DNA of 64,000 nucleotides from Papillibacter cinnamivorans DSM 12816 (lineage in GTDB: Bacteria; Bacillota; Clostridia; Oscillospirales; Oscillospiraceae): assembly GCF_900176335.1 (NCBI RefSeq), contig NZ_FWXW01000003.1, positions 62,001 to 126,000 of the forward strand, in the 5' to 3' direction. Both the position numbers and the translations under genes were made by a program. Below, piece after piece: positions 7,932-16,934 of the stretch. The notes under the pieces were generated by a model that was not told where the DNA came from, did no database searches, and saw only the letters and a program-made list of their open reading frames with translations. Position 1 is the first letter of the stretch, and the number at the start of each line of letters is the position of its first letter.

Positions 7932-9224
7932 TCAGGGAAGATTGGGAAAGATCTGGAAGAGAATAATGGCAAGGGCGGTGGCGGCGGCAGGCAGGACAAC
8001 CGTGAGCTTGAAAATAGGCATATAGCCATCCTTGTGGCTTGTGCCGCAGATGTTCAGGAGGGTAACCACATATCCGTTATGAGGCATGGAGTCCAACGCG
8101 CCGGAAGCAATGGAGGCCACTCTGTGGAGCTGTGCCGGTATGACCCCCATGGCCATGTAGATGGGACCTATGATGGGGATGGAGATCCCCAGGCCGCCGG
8201 ATGCGGATCCCGTGATGCCGCAGATGATGGTCACCGCGAGAGCCGCGCCGATGAGCGCCGGGCCCGGAATGTGAGTAACCGCATCAATGAGTATCTGGAA
8301 GGAGGGAACGGATTTCACCACCGCGCCGAATCCCACTACGGCGCAGGTGTTTGCAATAGCGGTGACGGCTCCTCCGGCGCCTTTGGTAAACAGTGCCGGA
8401 AGTTCCCTGAGATTCAAAGTGCCTTTCAGGAGCACGATGCCGATGATGATCCCCAGCAGGATGGACACTTCCACCTTGAACTTAAAGGCGTTGAGGAACA
8501 CCACGGTGGCGATGAGGGGAATGAAAGCGAAGGCGACATTGGGAAGCTTGGACTCCTCCACCGATTTGGACTGCTCGCCGGGGTCCATTTCGAAATGCCC
8601 CCCGGCCTTTACGTCGGCATTTACCATATGCTGCAGCCAGATAAAGCCCACGATGAACATGAATATTGCGGCGATGAAGCCCACCGTGGCGCCGGCCATG
8701 GTGCTGGTACCCAGAGTGGTGCCGGGAATGATATTCTGAATCTGAGGCGTACCCGGACTTGTCATGGCGAAGGTAACCGAGCCGAAGGCGATGGTGCCCG
8801 CCAGGAACTTGCGGGGAAGATTGGCTTCCTTGAATAGGTTAAAGGCGATGGGATAGAGGGTAAAGGCGGTGACAAACACGCTTACACCGCCATAGGCCAG
8901 CACAAAGCATGCGATGACAATGGCCAGCAGCGCTCTTTTAGCTCCCAGTTTCCGAACCACCAGCGCGGCAATGGCGTCGGCCGCGTTGGACACCTCCATG
9001 AGCTTGCCGAAAAGCGCGCCCACCAGAAACATGATGAAATAGCTTTTAAAGAATGCCACATAACCCGTCATGTAATTGGTCAGCAGGGCATCGTAAATGT
9101 TCATTCCGTTGAGCAGGGCTACCACGATGGAGCAGACAAGGGCCGTGAGCAGTATGTTGTACCCTTTCATTGCCATAAAAACCAGCAAAACGAGCGCAAG
9201 AATCATACCAATTATTCCCAGCAT
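7932..9224 (-). CDS. GntP-family proton-coupled carboxylate/gluconate-type permease
   Basis: A 430-residue membrane protein with about 12 hydrophobic segments. The conserved GntP features are visible: AYGGVSVFV near residue 110, the TSPGTPQIQN signature near residues 155-165 and ITGSASGGLGI in the second half. It is the last gene of the leftward operon, 123 bases after the CoA-transferase. With the TRAP system this gives the island two separate carboxylate importers. Substrate unknown. Confidence 0.85.
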   Translation of the reverse strand: MLGIIGMILALVLLVFMAMKGYNILLTALVCSIVVALLNGMNIYDALLTNYMTGYVAFFKSYFIMFLVGALFGKLMEVSNAADAIAALVVRKLGAKRALLAIVIACFVLAYGGVSVFVTAFTLYPIAFNLFKEANLPRKFLAGTIAFGSVTFAMTSPGTPQIQNIIPGTTLGTSTMAGATVGFIAAIFMFIVGFIWLQHMVNADVKAGGHFEMDPGEQSKSVEESKLPNVAFAFIPLIATVVFLNAFKFKVEVSILLGIIIGIVLLKGTLNLRELPALFTKGAGGAVTAIANTCAVVGFGAVVKSVPSFQILIDAVTHIPGPALIGAALAVTIICGITGSASGGLGISIPIIGPIYMAMGVIPAQLHRVASIASGALDSMPHNGYVVTLLNICGTSHKDGYMPIFKLTVVLPAAATALAIILFQIFPNLP

Positions 9225-9346
9225 TTCACGGAAACCTCCTTATTCTTTTTTATACTGCACTGCCGATCGTTTCATCCAATACAGAAAGATATCTGCGCTA
9301 AGGCGTCTTTTTCATCAACAGGGCGGCGGAAAGCTCTGCGGCCGGT

Positions 9347-10921
9347 TTAGAATCCGAAGCGTTCCTTCAATCCAAGCGGTTCCGGAGTAAAAATGACCGC
9401 CTCCATCGTTTTCAGGTCCGGGCTGACAACGGGCTCAAACTCCATCAGATCCAGGATGTCGCGCTTTAAGTCGATTCCGGGGGCGATTTCCGTTAAAGTA
9501 AGGCCTTCTGGGCGCACCTGAAAAACCGCCCGTTCGGTTACCAGGGTGATTTTCTTCCCTTTGCCGCTTTCGTATTTGCCGTTAAACGTAATCTGTTCGA
9601 TGGATTTTAAGAATTTCTTTTCTCTGCCCTCTTGTAAAATTTCCAATTTGCCTCCGTCCGTTTTCACCTTCAATCCCCCGGCGGTAAAGGTACCGCAGAA
9701 AACGCACTGCTTTGCATTTTGCGAAATGTCGATATATCCCCCGCAGCCGGGAATTTTGGGTCCGAATTTGGACACGTTCAGGCTTCCGTCGGGATTGCAT
9801 TCCGCCATGCCGAGGAAGGTAATATCCACGCCTCCCCCATCATAGAAATCAAACTGATAGGGATGATCGATGATGGCATGGGGGCCTATGGTGCTTCCGA
9901 AATTCAGCCCGCCCTGGGCGGCGCCTCCATAGATGCCGGGCTCAACCGTGGAAATGAACGCGCTCTCCACGTTTTCCTCCTTGAGCTGAGACGCCACTTT
10001 TTCCGGGATTCCGATGCCGAAATTCAAAACCCGCATGGAACGGTTCATCTCGAGCACCGCCCGTCTTCCGATCACTTTGCGGATATCGTGCTCTGATGGC
10101 TGAAATTTTTCCTTGTAGATGCCGGCCTGAGAAATAAACTCAATGTTGAAGTCCGTGCCCGCGGTCTGCATGTGATTTTTTTTATCGCTTACCAGGGCAA
10201 CGACATCCACGAGAGTTCCGGGGATCACGACCTGTCTGGGATCCAGCGTACCCCGCTTGACCAGACGTTCCACCTGAACGATGACGAGGCCGCCTGCATT
10301 TCTGGCCGCCATGGCAACGGACAGGTTTTCCAGACGCAGCGCCTCCCGGCTGATGCCGATATTCCCGTCTTCATCCGCTTCGGTCCCGCGCAGTACGGCA
10401 ACGTCTATTTTCTGGGATTTATAAAACAGATACTGCTTTCCATCCAGATGGATCTTTTCCACCAGATCTTCCTTGGCGGCTTTGTTGAGCTTGCCGCCTT
10501 CATAATCGGGATCCACGAAGGTTTCCAGCCCCACGTGCGTCACGACGCCGGGTTTGCCGGCCGCCATATCGCGAAACATGGTCACCAGCACGCCCTGGGG
10601 AAAGTTATATGCCTCCACTTTGTTTTCGTTGACGAGAGGCGCGATCTTCGGGAAAAGGCCGTAGTGGCCGCCGACCGTACGCTTGAGAAGCCCTTCATGA
10701 CAAAGATGGTTCAATCCTCGTACCGTTCCGCCGTCGCCGGGCCCCGAGGCCCACATGACGGTAAGTCCCCTGGGCTTTCCTTCCGCCAGAAACCGCTGTT
10801 CCATTTCCATAAGCAGCTCTTCGGGCGTGCCGGTCATCATAAAACCCACCGTCCCGATGGAAGCGCCGTCGGGAATCAGCGCGGCCGCCTGCTTTGTTGT
10901 GGTAAATTTCACTTTATTCAT
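9347..10921 (-). CDS. Acyl-CoA:carboxylate CoA-transferase (propionate CoA-transferase/YdiF type)
   Basis: A 524-residue fused alpha-beta family I CoA-transferase. Glu327 in STVEPGIYGG matches the position of the glutamate that forms the glutamyl-CoA thioester. The N-terminal half has the GFMMTGTPEELL region. It would activate a carboxylic acid by moving CoA from acetyl-CoA or another acyl-CoA. It lies between the SDR and the GntP permease in the sigma-54 operon. The acceptor cannot be read from the sequence. Confidence 0.9.
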   Translation of the reverse strand: MNKVKFTTTKQAAALIPDGASIGTVGFMMTGTPEELLMEMEQRFLAEGKPRGLTVMWASGPGDGGTVRGLNHLCHEGLLKRTVGGHYGLFPKIAPLVNENKVEAYNFPQGVLVTMFRDMAAGKPGVVTHVGLETFVDPDYEGGKLNKAAKEDLVEKIHLDGKQYLFYKSQKIDVAVLRGTEADEDGNIGISREALRLENLSVAMAARNAGGLVIVQVERLVKRGTLDPRQVVIPGTLVDVVALVSDKKNHMQTAGTDFNIEFISQAGIYKEKFQPSEHDIRKVIGRRAVLEMNRSMRVLNFGIGIPEKVASQLKEENVESAFISTVEPGIYGGAAQGGLNFGSTIGPHAIIDHPYQFDFYDGGGVDITFLGMAECNPDGSLNVSKFGPKIPGCGGYIDISQNAKQCVFCGTFTAGGLKVKTDGGKLEILQEGREKKFLKSIEQITFNGKYESGKGKKITLVTERAVFQVRPEGLTLTEIAPGIDLKRDILDLMEFEPVVSPDLKTMEAVIFTPEPLGLKERFGF

Positions 10922-11087
10922 TCAAGCAACGCCTCCATATGTCTTTGTATGCCTTCCCGGATGACGGGAGCCGCGTCAGATCACGGCCTGCATGCCGTCC
11001 GGCTGCACAAGCGGCAATTCGTCATCCGGTCTTTTTCATACCGCTTATCGCATAAGGCAATATGAAGAATCTGTCTTCAGCCGGCAA

Positions 11088-11828
11088 TCAGTACGTATAT
11101 CCCCCGCTGACCTCGATTACTTCTCCGGTAATGAAGCTGGCTTCATCCGACGCCAGGAAGGCATATACGTTGGCAATCTCTTCGGGCTTGCCCAGTCTGC
11201 GCATCGGGACGCCTTTGATCAGGCGCTCAAGGATCTCGGCGGGGATCGGTTTTATAATAGGCGTATCGATGAGACCGGGAGCAACAGCGTTGGCCCTGAT
11301 GTTATACTTCCCATACTCCTTTGCCCAGGCTTTTGCCATAGCAATCACCCCGGCTTTCGTGGCGGCATAGTTGCACTGGCCCACGTTGGAATAAATCCCG
11401 CCGATGGACGACGCGTTGAGAATAACGCCGGACTTCTGATTCATCATGTAGCTGATCGCCGCCTTGGCGCAGTTGAACGTACCGTACAGATTGATCACCA
11501 CGACGCGGTTAAACTGCTCAGGCGTCATTTTGTGGAGCAGCGCGTCGCTGATAATGCCGGCATTGTTGACGAGCACATCCAGCTTCCCGTATTTTTGTAC
11601 AACCTCTGCGGTAGCGGCTTCCACCTGCGGAAGATCCGTTATATCCACTTTATATCCGCATACGCTGCCGCTGTTCGGATACTCGCCGACAAGGGAATCG
11701 ATGGCCTCCTGGTCGATGTCGAAAACGGCGACCGCGGCGCCTTCCTCAAGGAATTTTTTTGCGGTGGCGTACCCGATCCCTTTCGCGCCTCCGGTAATAA
11801 TCGCCACCTTGTTTTCAAGCCTGTTCAT
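11088..11828 (-). CDS. Short-chain dehydrogenase/reductase (FabG-like, probable 3-hydroxyacyl/3-oxoacyl substrate)
   Basis: A 246-residue SDR. The cofactor loop TGGAKGIGYA near residue 12, the NNAG motif, the catalytic Ser in NASSIGGI and the YAATKAG active site are all present. The acidic FDIDQEA after strand 2 suggests NAD preference. GGAGG precedes the ATG. Its place between a thiolase and a CoA-transferase points to oxidation or reduction of a beta-hydroxy/beta-keto acyl-CoA or acid. Confidence 0.9.
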   Translation of the reverse strand: MNRLENKVAIITGGAKGIGYATAKKFLEEGAAVAVFDIDQEAIDSLVGEYPNSGSVCGYKVDITDLPQVEAATAEVVQKYGKLDVLVNNAGIISDALLHKMTPEQFNRVVVINLYGTFNCAKAAISYMMNQKSGVILNASSIGGIYSNVGQCNYAATKAGVIAMAKAWAKEYGKYNIRANAVAPGLIDTPIIKPIPAEILERLIKGVPMRRLGKPEEIANVYAFLASDEASFITGEVIEVSGGYTY

Positions 11829-11843
11829 GTGTATCCTCCTTTT

Positions 11844-12065
11844 TCAATTTAATATATAAACAGGGCTTCCCTCTTCATCCAGGCGGTCAAACTTTACAGG
11901 ATCGCCGATCCCGACCGGTTTGTCTTTTTCAAACGCTTCAATGCGAACCAAAAAGCGCTTTTCTCCGTCGTCCACAATGACGATGAGATACGGTGCAATT
12001 GCCGAAAACTTTTCGACAGGAGCATTGATAATGCTGTAGGAATAAATACGGCCGTCCTTATACAC
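11844..12065 (-). CDS. OB-fold protein of the DUF35 type without the zinc ribbon
   Basis: A 73-residue protein with a start 2 bases after the thiolase stop. It resembles the OB-fold half of DUF35 acyl-CoA-binding partners of thiolases, but contains no cysteine and so lacks the usual N-terminal rubredoxin-like zinc ribbon. In archaeal and bacterial homologues, DUF35 proteins form stable complexes with SCP2-type thiolases and bind acyl-CoA. The tight coupling to the thiolase gene supports the same role here. Confidence 0.7.
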   Translation of the reverse strand: MYKDGRIYSYSIINAPVEKFSAIAPYLIVIVDDGEKRFLVRIEAFEKDKPVGIGDPVKFDRLDEEGSPVYILN

Positions 12066-12067
12066 AA

Positions 12068-13228
12068 TTACTCCCTCCCTCTGAAAATATTGATGACACA
12101 GGTAGCGCCCATCCCCCCCAAATTATGATTCAGTCCGATCCGGGCATTTTTGATCTGACGTTCTCCGGCATCACCGCGCAGCTGCGTAACCACTTCGAAT
12201 ATCTGGCTCAATCCCGTGGCCCCGATAGGGTGGCCTTTCGCCTTGAGTCCGCCGGAAGAATTGATGGGAATCGCCCCGTCCAGAGCCGTCCTGCCCTCCG
12301 AAATGGCACGGGCGCCCCTGCCTTTTTCAAAAAAGCCGAGGTCTTCAATATTGATGATCTGCGTAATAGTGAAGCAATCGTGCACCTCGGCAAAATCGAT
12401 ATCGGAAGGCTTCAGCCCTGCCATGCCGTAAGCCTCTTTCGCCGCGTTTCGGGTTGCCGCAAAGGAAGTGATGTTTTTTGTGGAAACCTGTATGGTGGAG
12501 CCGCCGTGTCCGGAACCCAATACGTCAACAATCTTGCTACCGGAAATTTTATCCGCGATCTCCGAAGCCGCAAGAACAATAAACGCGGACCCGTCGGACA
12601 CCAGAGAGCAGTCATACACCGTCAGGGGGTACGCAACCGGGAAACCGTTTTTTACCGTATCCACGTCAATCCGCTTATGCATCTGCGCATCCGGATTGAG
12701 ACAGGCATTGGCATGGTTTTGAACCGCGGCCATCGCCATTTCTTCACGCACATTCCCATACTCGTAAAAATACCGGTTGGCAGCCAACGCAAAAAGCGAA
12801 GGGAAGGTCGCACCCACTTTTGCTTCCAGCTCCACATCCGTCGCGCTGGCGAGCCCTTCCGTAATGACCGGCGTGGATTTGTGCGTCATCAATTCCGCAC
12901 CGCCAACCAGCACCACATCATACAGACCGCAGGCAATGGAATAAAAGCCCTGTCTGAATGCGAGGCTGCCGGTAGCGCATGCGCCTTCCAGACGCATCGT
13001 CGGCAGGTCCTCAAGTCCGATGGCTTCCGCAACCAAAGGTCCCATCAGGCTCTGCCCGCTCCAAAACGAGCCGTTGAAATTCCCGAAGTATATGGCTTCA
13101 ATGAGTTTTTTATCTATTTTTGCATCTGATATCGCTTTTTCAGCCCCCTCGCGGATCATGTCTTTCAGCGTGCCGGGGTATTTCCCCATTTTGGTCTCTC
13201 CGATACCGATTACGGAAACTCCACGCAT
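12068..13228 (-). CDS. Thiolase (SCP2/acetyl-CoA acetyltransferase-like)
   Basis: A 386-residue thiolase-fold enzyme of the type paired with DUF35 proteins. The nucleophile is Cys84 in EGACATGS. HDCFT and GGLKAKGHPIGATG supply the catalytic histidines, and the C-terminal NLGGMGATC completes the signature. It would cleave a beta-ketoacyl-CoA or condense acyl-CoAs. It is the first gene of the leftward operon, about 40 bases after the predicted sigma-54 start, and is followed by its OB-fold partner. Confidence 0.9.
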   Translation of the reverse strand: MRGVSVIGIGETKMGKYPGTLKDMIREGAEKAISDAKIDKKLIEAIYFGNFNGSFWSGQSLMGPLVAEAIGLEDLPTMRLEGACATGSLAFRQGFYSIACGLYDVVLVGGAELMTHKSTPVITEGLASATDVELEAKVGATFPSLFALAANRYFYEYGNVREEMAMAAVQNHANACLNPDAQMHKRIDVDTVKNGFPVAYPLTVYDCSLVSDGSAFIVLAASEIADKISGSKIVDVLGSGHGGSTIQVSTKNITSFAATRNAAKEAYGMAGLKPSDIDFAEVHDCFTITQIINIEDLGFFEKGRGARAISEGRTALDGAIPINSSGGLKAKGHPIGATGLSQIFEVVTQLRGDAGERQIKNARIGLNHNLGGMGATCVINIFRGRE

Positions 13229-13280
13229 TTTATTACCTCCCAGTCATTCCTTATTGCTTAAGCCTCAAAACCGATAAAGA

Positions 13281-13295
13281 GCAAAGAGTATGCCA
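13281..13295 (-). promoter_or_regulatory. Sigma-54 (-24/-12) promoter of the leftward thiolase operon
   Basis: Read on the minus strand, TGGCATACTCTTTGC matches the sigma-54 consensus with exact spacing. The expected start is near 13269, about 40 bases before the thiolase ATG. The activator gene is divergent and adjacent. Confidence 0.82.
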
Positions 13296-13420
13296 AGCTT
13301 TTCGCAGTAAAATCGGCAAAAACAGGACGATTCTTACAAAGTTTTTACGATTATTTTTTAATTTTTAATGCCATTTGCACAAATTTGAACCATATATTTT
13401 CATGAAATGCAGTAAAATAA

Positions 13421-13448
13421 ATGCATGTATCGAAAACGATACATGCAT
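13421..13448. promoter_or_regulatory. Perfect palindrome, candidate enhancer (UAS) for the sigma-54 activator
   Basis: ATGCATGTATCG and its exact complement (13421-13432, 13437-13448) are separated by AAAA. The centre is about 140 bp upstream of the -24 element of the thiolase operon and about 120 bp upstream of the activator's own -10. That spacing is normal for an enhancer bound by a sigma-54 activator, and the site could also serve autoregulation. Confidence 0.65.
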
Positions 13449-13532
13449 GGCACTAGGGGTTTCCCCGATATTACAAACTTCTGTAGCGAAACGTATACCA
13501 TATTCCGAACGCAGTCCACCGAGACATAACAA

Positions 13533-13561
13533 TTGCAGTATTTTTATTGAAATTGTATAAT
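13533..13561 (+). promoter_or_regulatory. Sigma-70-type promoter of the activator gene
   Basis: TTGCAG (13533-13538), a 17-bp spacer and TATAAT (13556-13561). It would make the activator independent of sigma-54. Confidence 0.7.
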
Positions 13562-13644
13562 GATTTTGCATGAAAAGGATATTTTCAGACGGAATTGTCA
13601 TGAATCTAAGTTATAAACACCAATTTAAAGGAGAAGGAGTGAAT

Positions 13645-15102
13645 ATGGGTATTTGGGGGGGACAATCGGTTCTGACCGATGAGGAATTGCTTATATCCTT
13701 CAAGAAATGTTCGGAGATATCGGACGACGGATTTTTATTCGTATCCAGAGACGGGAGGATCGCCTATATCAATCCCGCCTACAGCAAATATATCGGGGTC
13801 AGCCAGGAGGAAGCCCTCAACAAACCGGTGCTGGAGCTGATTGAAACCTCCAAAATGTCTAAAATCGCACAGGACTCCGATTTTATTCCGGAAACAGGCG
13901 TTCTCCACAGGACATCCAACAAGCAGTTTTGCGACCGGGAACAGTTCGTGATTGTAAACCGCGCCAATGCGTCAAAAAACGGCCGCTCCATAGCGGCAGT
14001 GGCGCAGATCAAATTTGTTCGAAAAACCATCGAGCTTTACAGCGCTTTCAACGACGTTTACACTCAGCTCGAGTACTACAAAAAGGAGCTGGGACACCTT
14101 GTCCTGGAACAATACTCTTTCGACAGCATTATAGGAAATTCCGGAGAGATCACAACGGTTAAGGAAATTACCAAGAGGGCCGCAACCAACGATTTTTCCG
14201 TCTTGATAACGGGCGAAACCGGGACGGGAAAGGAAGTATTTGCAAACGCCCTGCATTACGCCAGCAACCGGAGGTCCAAGCCGTTTATCCGCATCAACTG
14301 CGCCAGCATCCCGACCGAACTGTTCGAGAGCGAGCTGTTCGGTTATGAAGAGGGTTCCTTTACGGGCGCGCGGAAGGGCGGCAAAAAAGGAAAATTCGAG
14401 CTTGCGGACGGCGGAACCATCTTTTTGGATGAAATCGGGGAAATGCCGTTATTTATGCAGGCAAAACTGCTGCGGGTCATTCAGGAGCGGGAAATCGAAA
14501 GAGTGGGCGGCACCTCTCCCGTGTCCATCGACGTGCGCATCATTGCGGCGACCAACAAAAACCTCCCGAATGAAATTGAAGAGAAGCGTTTCCGGCAGGA
14601 TCTGTACTACCGTTTAAATGTCATTGAGATCAAAATACCGCCGCTTCGCAGCAGAAAAGAAGACATAGGGCTCTTTATCGATTTCTTTTTAGGGGAGATC
14701 AATCAAAAATATCACAGCGACGTCATGATCGACCCGGAGGCGAGGCTCATACTGATGAGCTACCGCTGGCCGGGCAACGTACGGGAACTGAAGAACACCG
14801 TACAGCGCTGTTATGTCCTGAATGAAAATGGTGTCATTACCCTGCATACGATCCCGGAGAAAATCCTGGCGGACCTTCAGTACACAAAACTGGGAAACGT
14901 GCCCCGGAACAGCCTTGAGCTGATTATGGACGAAGTCGAACGAAAGATCATATCCGAAGAGATCCTCAGGGCCAAGGGCAATTTGCGGCAAACGGCGTTT
15001 AATCTGGGGATCCATCGCACAACCTTATATAAAAAGATGGATAAACTCGGTATTTCCAGGCAGGACATCATTCATATGCCGGAAAAAAACGAAACCAAGT
15101 AG
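13645..15102 (+). CDS. Sigma-54-dependent transcriptional activator (PAS-AAA+-HTH)
   Basis: A 485-residue enhancer-binding protein. A PAS-like sensor occupies about residues 15-130. The AAA+ domain has Walker A GETGTGKE near residue 190, the sigma-54 contact loop GSFTGA near residue 237 (Ser in place of the usual Ala), Walker B in GGTIFLDEIGEMP and the arginine-finger region near RFRQDLYYRLN. A Fis-type HTH (LRQTAFNLGIHRTTLYKKM) ends the protein. ATG at 13645 is chosen because AAAGGAG lies at 13627-13633 and GGAG at 13635-13638. No response-regulator receiver is present, so the PAS domain probably senses a small molecule. Confidence 0.95.
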   Translation: MGIWGGQSVLTDEELLISFKKCSEISDDGFLFVSRDGRIAYINPAYSKYIGVSQEEALNKPVLELIETSKMSKIAQDSDFIPETGVLHRTSNKQFCDREQFVIVNRANASKNGRSIAAVAQIKFVRKTIELYSAFNDVYTQLEYYKKELGHLVLEQYSFDSIIGNSGEITTVKEITKRAATNDFSVLITGETGTGKEVFANALHYASNRRSKPFIRINCASIPTELFESELFGYEEGSFTGARKGGKKGKFELADGGTIFLDEIGEMPLFMQAKLLRVIQEREIERVGGTSPVSIDVRIIAATNKNLPNEIEEKRFRQDLYYRLNVIEIKIPPLRSRKEDIGLFIDFFLGEINQKYHSDVMIDPEARLILMSYRWPGNVRELKNTVQRCYVLNENGVITLHTIPEKILADLQYTKLGNVPRNSLELIMDEVERKIISEEILRAKGNLRQTAFNLGIHRTTLYKKMDKLGISRQDIIHMPEKNETK

Positions 15103-15231
15103 AGCAAAATAAAAAGCCGACCTGTTTTCAGGCGGCTCCCGGTGCAGGTATTTTGTGGGCCAAAGAGTATACTTACGACCCGATAGACAAAAGCGCGCCG
15201 CCGCGCGCGGCGCACAAAGGGCGCGGAACCC

Positions 15232-15269
15232 AAAAAGAAAGAACAGGCCAAAGCCTGTTCTTTCTTTTT
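15232..15269. terminator. Bidirectional intrinsic terminator next to tRNA-Gly
   Basis: A perfect 17-bp inverted repeat (15232-15248, 15253-15269) with a CAAA loop. GC-rich core GAACAGGC is flanked by A- and T-rich ends, so it can stop transcription from the tRNA (minus) and from the activator side (plus). Confidence 0.88.
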
Positions 15270-15343
15270 GGAGCGGGAAACGGGACTCGAACCCGCAACA
15301 TTCAGCTTGGGAAGCTGACGCTCTGCCATTGAACTACTCCCGC
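15269..15343 (-). tRNA. tRNA-Gly (anticodon CCC)
   Basis: A 75-base cloverleaf with encoded CCA. The acceptor GCGGGAG pairs with TTCCCGC (one G-T pair). The anticodon stem TCAGC/GCTGA holds the loop TTCCCAA, giving anticodon CCC for GGG codons. The T arm GCGGG-TTCGAGT-CCCGT is standard. Confidence 0.97.
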
Positions 15344-15525
15344 AAAGTCAGTATTAGTATTATACCGCATTTTCGATATTTGGCAAGGGGGTTTTTATCA
15401 TTCCCTGTCCGCCCTCATTTGAACACGTTTCCGCAAAATTTCCCTTGGGGCATTGCCGTATAAAAAGGTGGATTTTCCATATCCTCTATATCAGATTGAC
15501 GATTGACGCTTCGGAGGAAATCAAC

Positions 15526-16659
15526 ATGAAAAGGCTGTTTTCTGTTTTTTTAATACTGACCCTGCTTTCCATTCCCGCCGCCGCCGTCACCGGCACGCCC
15601 TCCGTTGAAGCGGAATCGGCCCTGCTGATGGAGAAGGAGACAGGCACCGTCCTGTACGCCAAAAATGAGCACGAAAAGCTGGAACCCGCCAGCGTCACCA
15701 AGGTCATGACCATGCTGCTGATCGCCGAGGCCCTGGGCAGCGGGACCATTTCTCTGGACGACATGGTCACCACCAGCGCCTATGCCGCCAGCATGGGCGG
15801 CTCCCAGGTGTATCTGGAGGAAGGGGAACAGATGTCGGTAAACGACATGCTGAAAGCCATCGCCGTGGCCTCCGGCAACGACGCATCGGTGGCCATGGCG
15901 GAATATATCGCGGGGAGCGAGGAGATCTTCGTCGCCCGGATGAACGAACGGGCGGCGGAACTGGGGATGGCGGACACCACCTTTAAAAACTGCACGGGGC
16001 TGCCGGCCCAGGGCCACGTCACCTCGGCGTACGACATTGCCCTCATGTCCCGGGCGCTGCTTTCTCATTCGGTGATTCGCAACTACACCACCATCTGGAT
16101 CGACTCCCTGCGGGGCGGAGCATTCGGGCTGGCCAACACCAACAAGCTGGTACGCTTCTACAGCGGGACCACGGGACTCAAAACCGGGTCCACCGACTCC
16201 GCGCTCTACTGCCTGTCGGCAACCGCGGAGCGGGACGGGATGGAACTCATCGCCGTCATCATGAAATCCCCCACCTCCACCAAACGGTTTGAAAGCGCCA
16301 AGAGCCTTTTGAACTTCGGATTCGCCAACTACGCGCTGGTGAAGGCAAGCCCCGACGAGGCGCTGCTGCCGGTGGAGGTCAACCTGGGCGAGGTGCCGGA
16401 GATCCAGCCCGTGCTGGAAGGCTCCAGCCACATCCTTGTGGAAAAGAGCCAGGTGAGCAGCCTGAAAAAAACCGTGTCGCTCTGCAAGGAAGTGGACGCG
16501 CCGGTCATCGCGGGGCAGAAGCTAGGCGAAATGACGGTCACCTCGGGTGACAAGGAGCTTGCCGTCATCCCCATCGTGGCGGCGGAGGACGTGCCCAAGC
16601 TCACCTGGGGCAAGATCCTCGGGCGGTTTATGGACACGATATTCATGGGCGGCAAATGA
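15526..16659 (+). CDS. dacF: D-alanyl-D-alanine carboxypeptidase (peptidase S11, DacF/PBP5-like)
   Basis: A 377-residue penicillin-binding protein with a signal peptide (about residues 1-20). Active-site motifs are S56-V-T-K59, SGND and KTGST. The C-terminal half is the PBP5 beta domain, ending in a weak amphipathic/hydrophobic tail. It removes the terminal D-Ala of peptidoglycan pentapeptides outside the membrane; in spore formers such enzymes act in vegetative wall or cortex trimming. ATG at 15526 follows GGAGG at 15513-15517. The symbol is by family resemblance. Confidence 0.93.
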   Translation: MKRLFSVFLILTLLSIPAAAVTGTPSVEAESALLMEKETGTVLYAKNEHEKLEPASVTKVMTMLLIAEALGSGTISLDDMVTTSAYAASMGGSQVYLEEGEQMSVNDMLKAIAVASGNDASVAMAEYIAGSEEIFVARMNERAAELGMADTTFKNCTGLPAQGHVTSAYDIALMSRALLSHSVIRNYTTIWIDSLRGGAFGLANTNKLVRFYSGTTGLKTGSTDSALYCLSATAERDGMELIAVIMKSPTSTKRFESAKSLLNFGFANYALVKASPDEALLPVEVNLGEVPEIQPVLEGSSHILVEKSQVSSLKKTVSLCKEVDAPVIAGQKLGEMTVTSGDKELAVIPIVAAEDVPKLTWGKILGRFMDTIFMGGK

Positions 16660-16679
16660 CGACCCATCGACAGCTTACC

Positions 16680-16717
16680 GGCGGCTCCCGCTTATTGCGG
16701 GAGCCGCCGATTATTTT
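16680..16717 (+). terminator. Intrinsic terminator of the carboxypeptidase gene
   Basis: A perfect 12-bp stem GGCGGCTCCCGC/GCGGGAGCCGCC (16680-16691, 16697-16708) with TTATT loop, followed by GATTATTTTT. Confidence 0.9.
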
Positions 16718-16848
16718 TGGATTATTTTTCTTTCAGACCGGAATACTATGGGAAACTCGGGCGCGGCATATCCCGAATCCGTCCAACGCCGCGGGGAGCG
16801 AACCGGGAGCCGGACGTTTCCGGTATCCCGGAGGCGCCGGGTTTGGAA

Positions 16849-16877
16849 TTGTATTTTCCCGGCGCGCGTGCTACACT
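16849..16877 (+). promoter_or_regulatory. Sigma-70-type promoter of the phosphoglucose isomerase gene
   Basis: TTGTAT (16849-16854), 17-bp spacer and TACACT (16872-16877), about 55 bases before the ATG. Confidence 0.55.
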
Positions 16878-16934
16878 GGGGAAAAGAGGAAACCGGGCGA
16901 TCCGCGCAGGACGGCCGGAAGACGGGAGGCAGCT

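Noticed and set aside
7854-8837. Plus-strand open frame over the GntP permease
   Set aside because: Low-complexity Gly/Asp/His-rich product opposite a membrane protein; its start lies in the 30-bp palindrome.
10172-11065. Plus-strand frame over the CoA-transferase
   Set aside because: Antisense to an enzyme with clear catalytic motifs.
13448-13464. TGGCACTAGGGGTTTCC as a plus-strand sigma-54 promoter for the activator
   Set aside because: The -12 GC is missing at the required spacing; a good sigma-70 promoter lies at 13533-13561.
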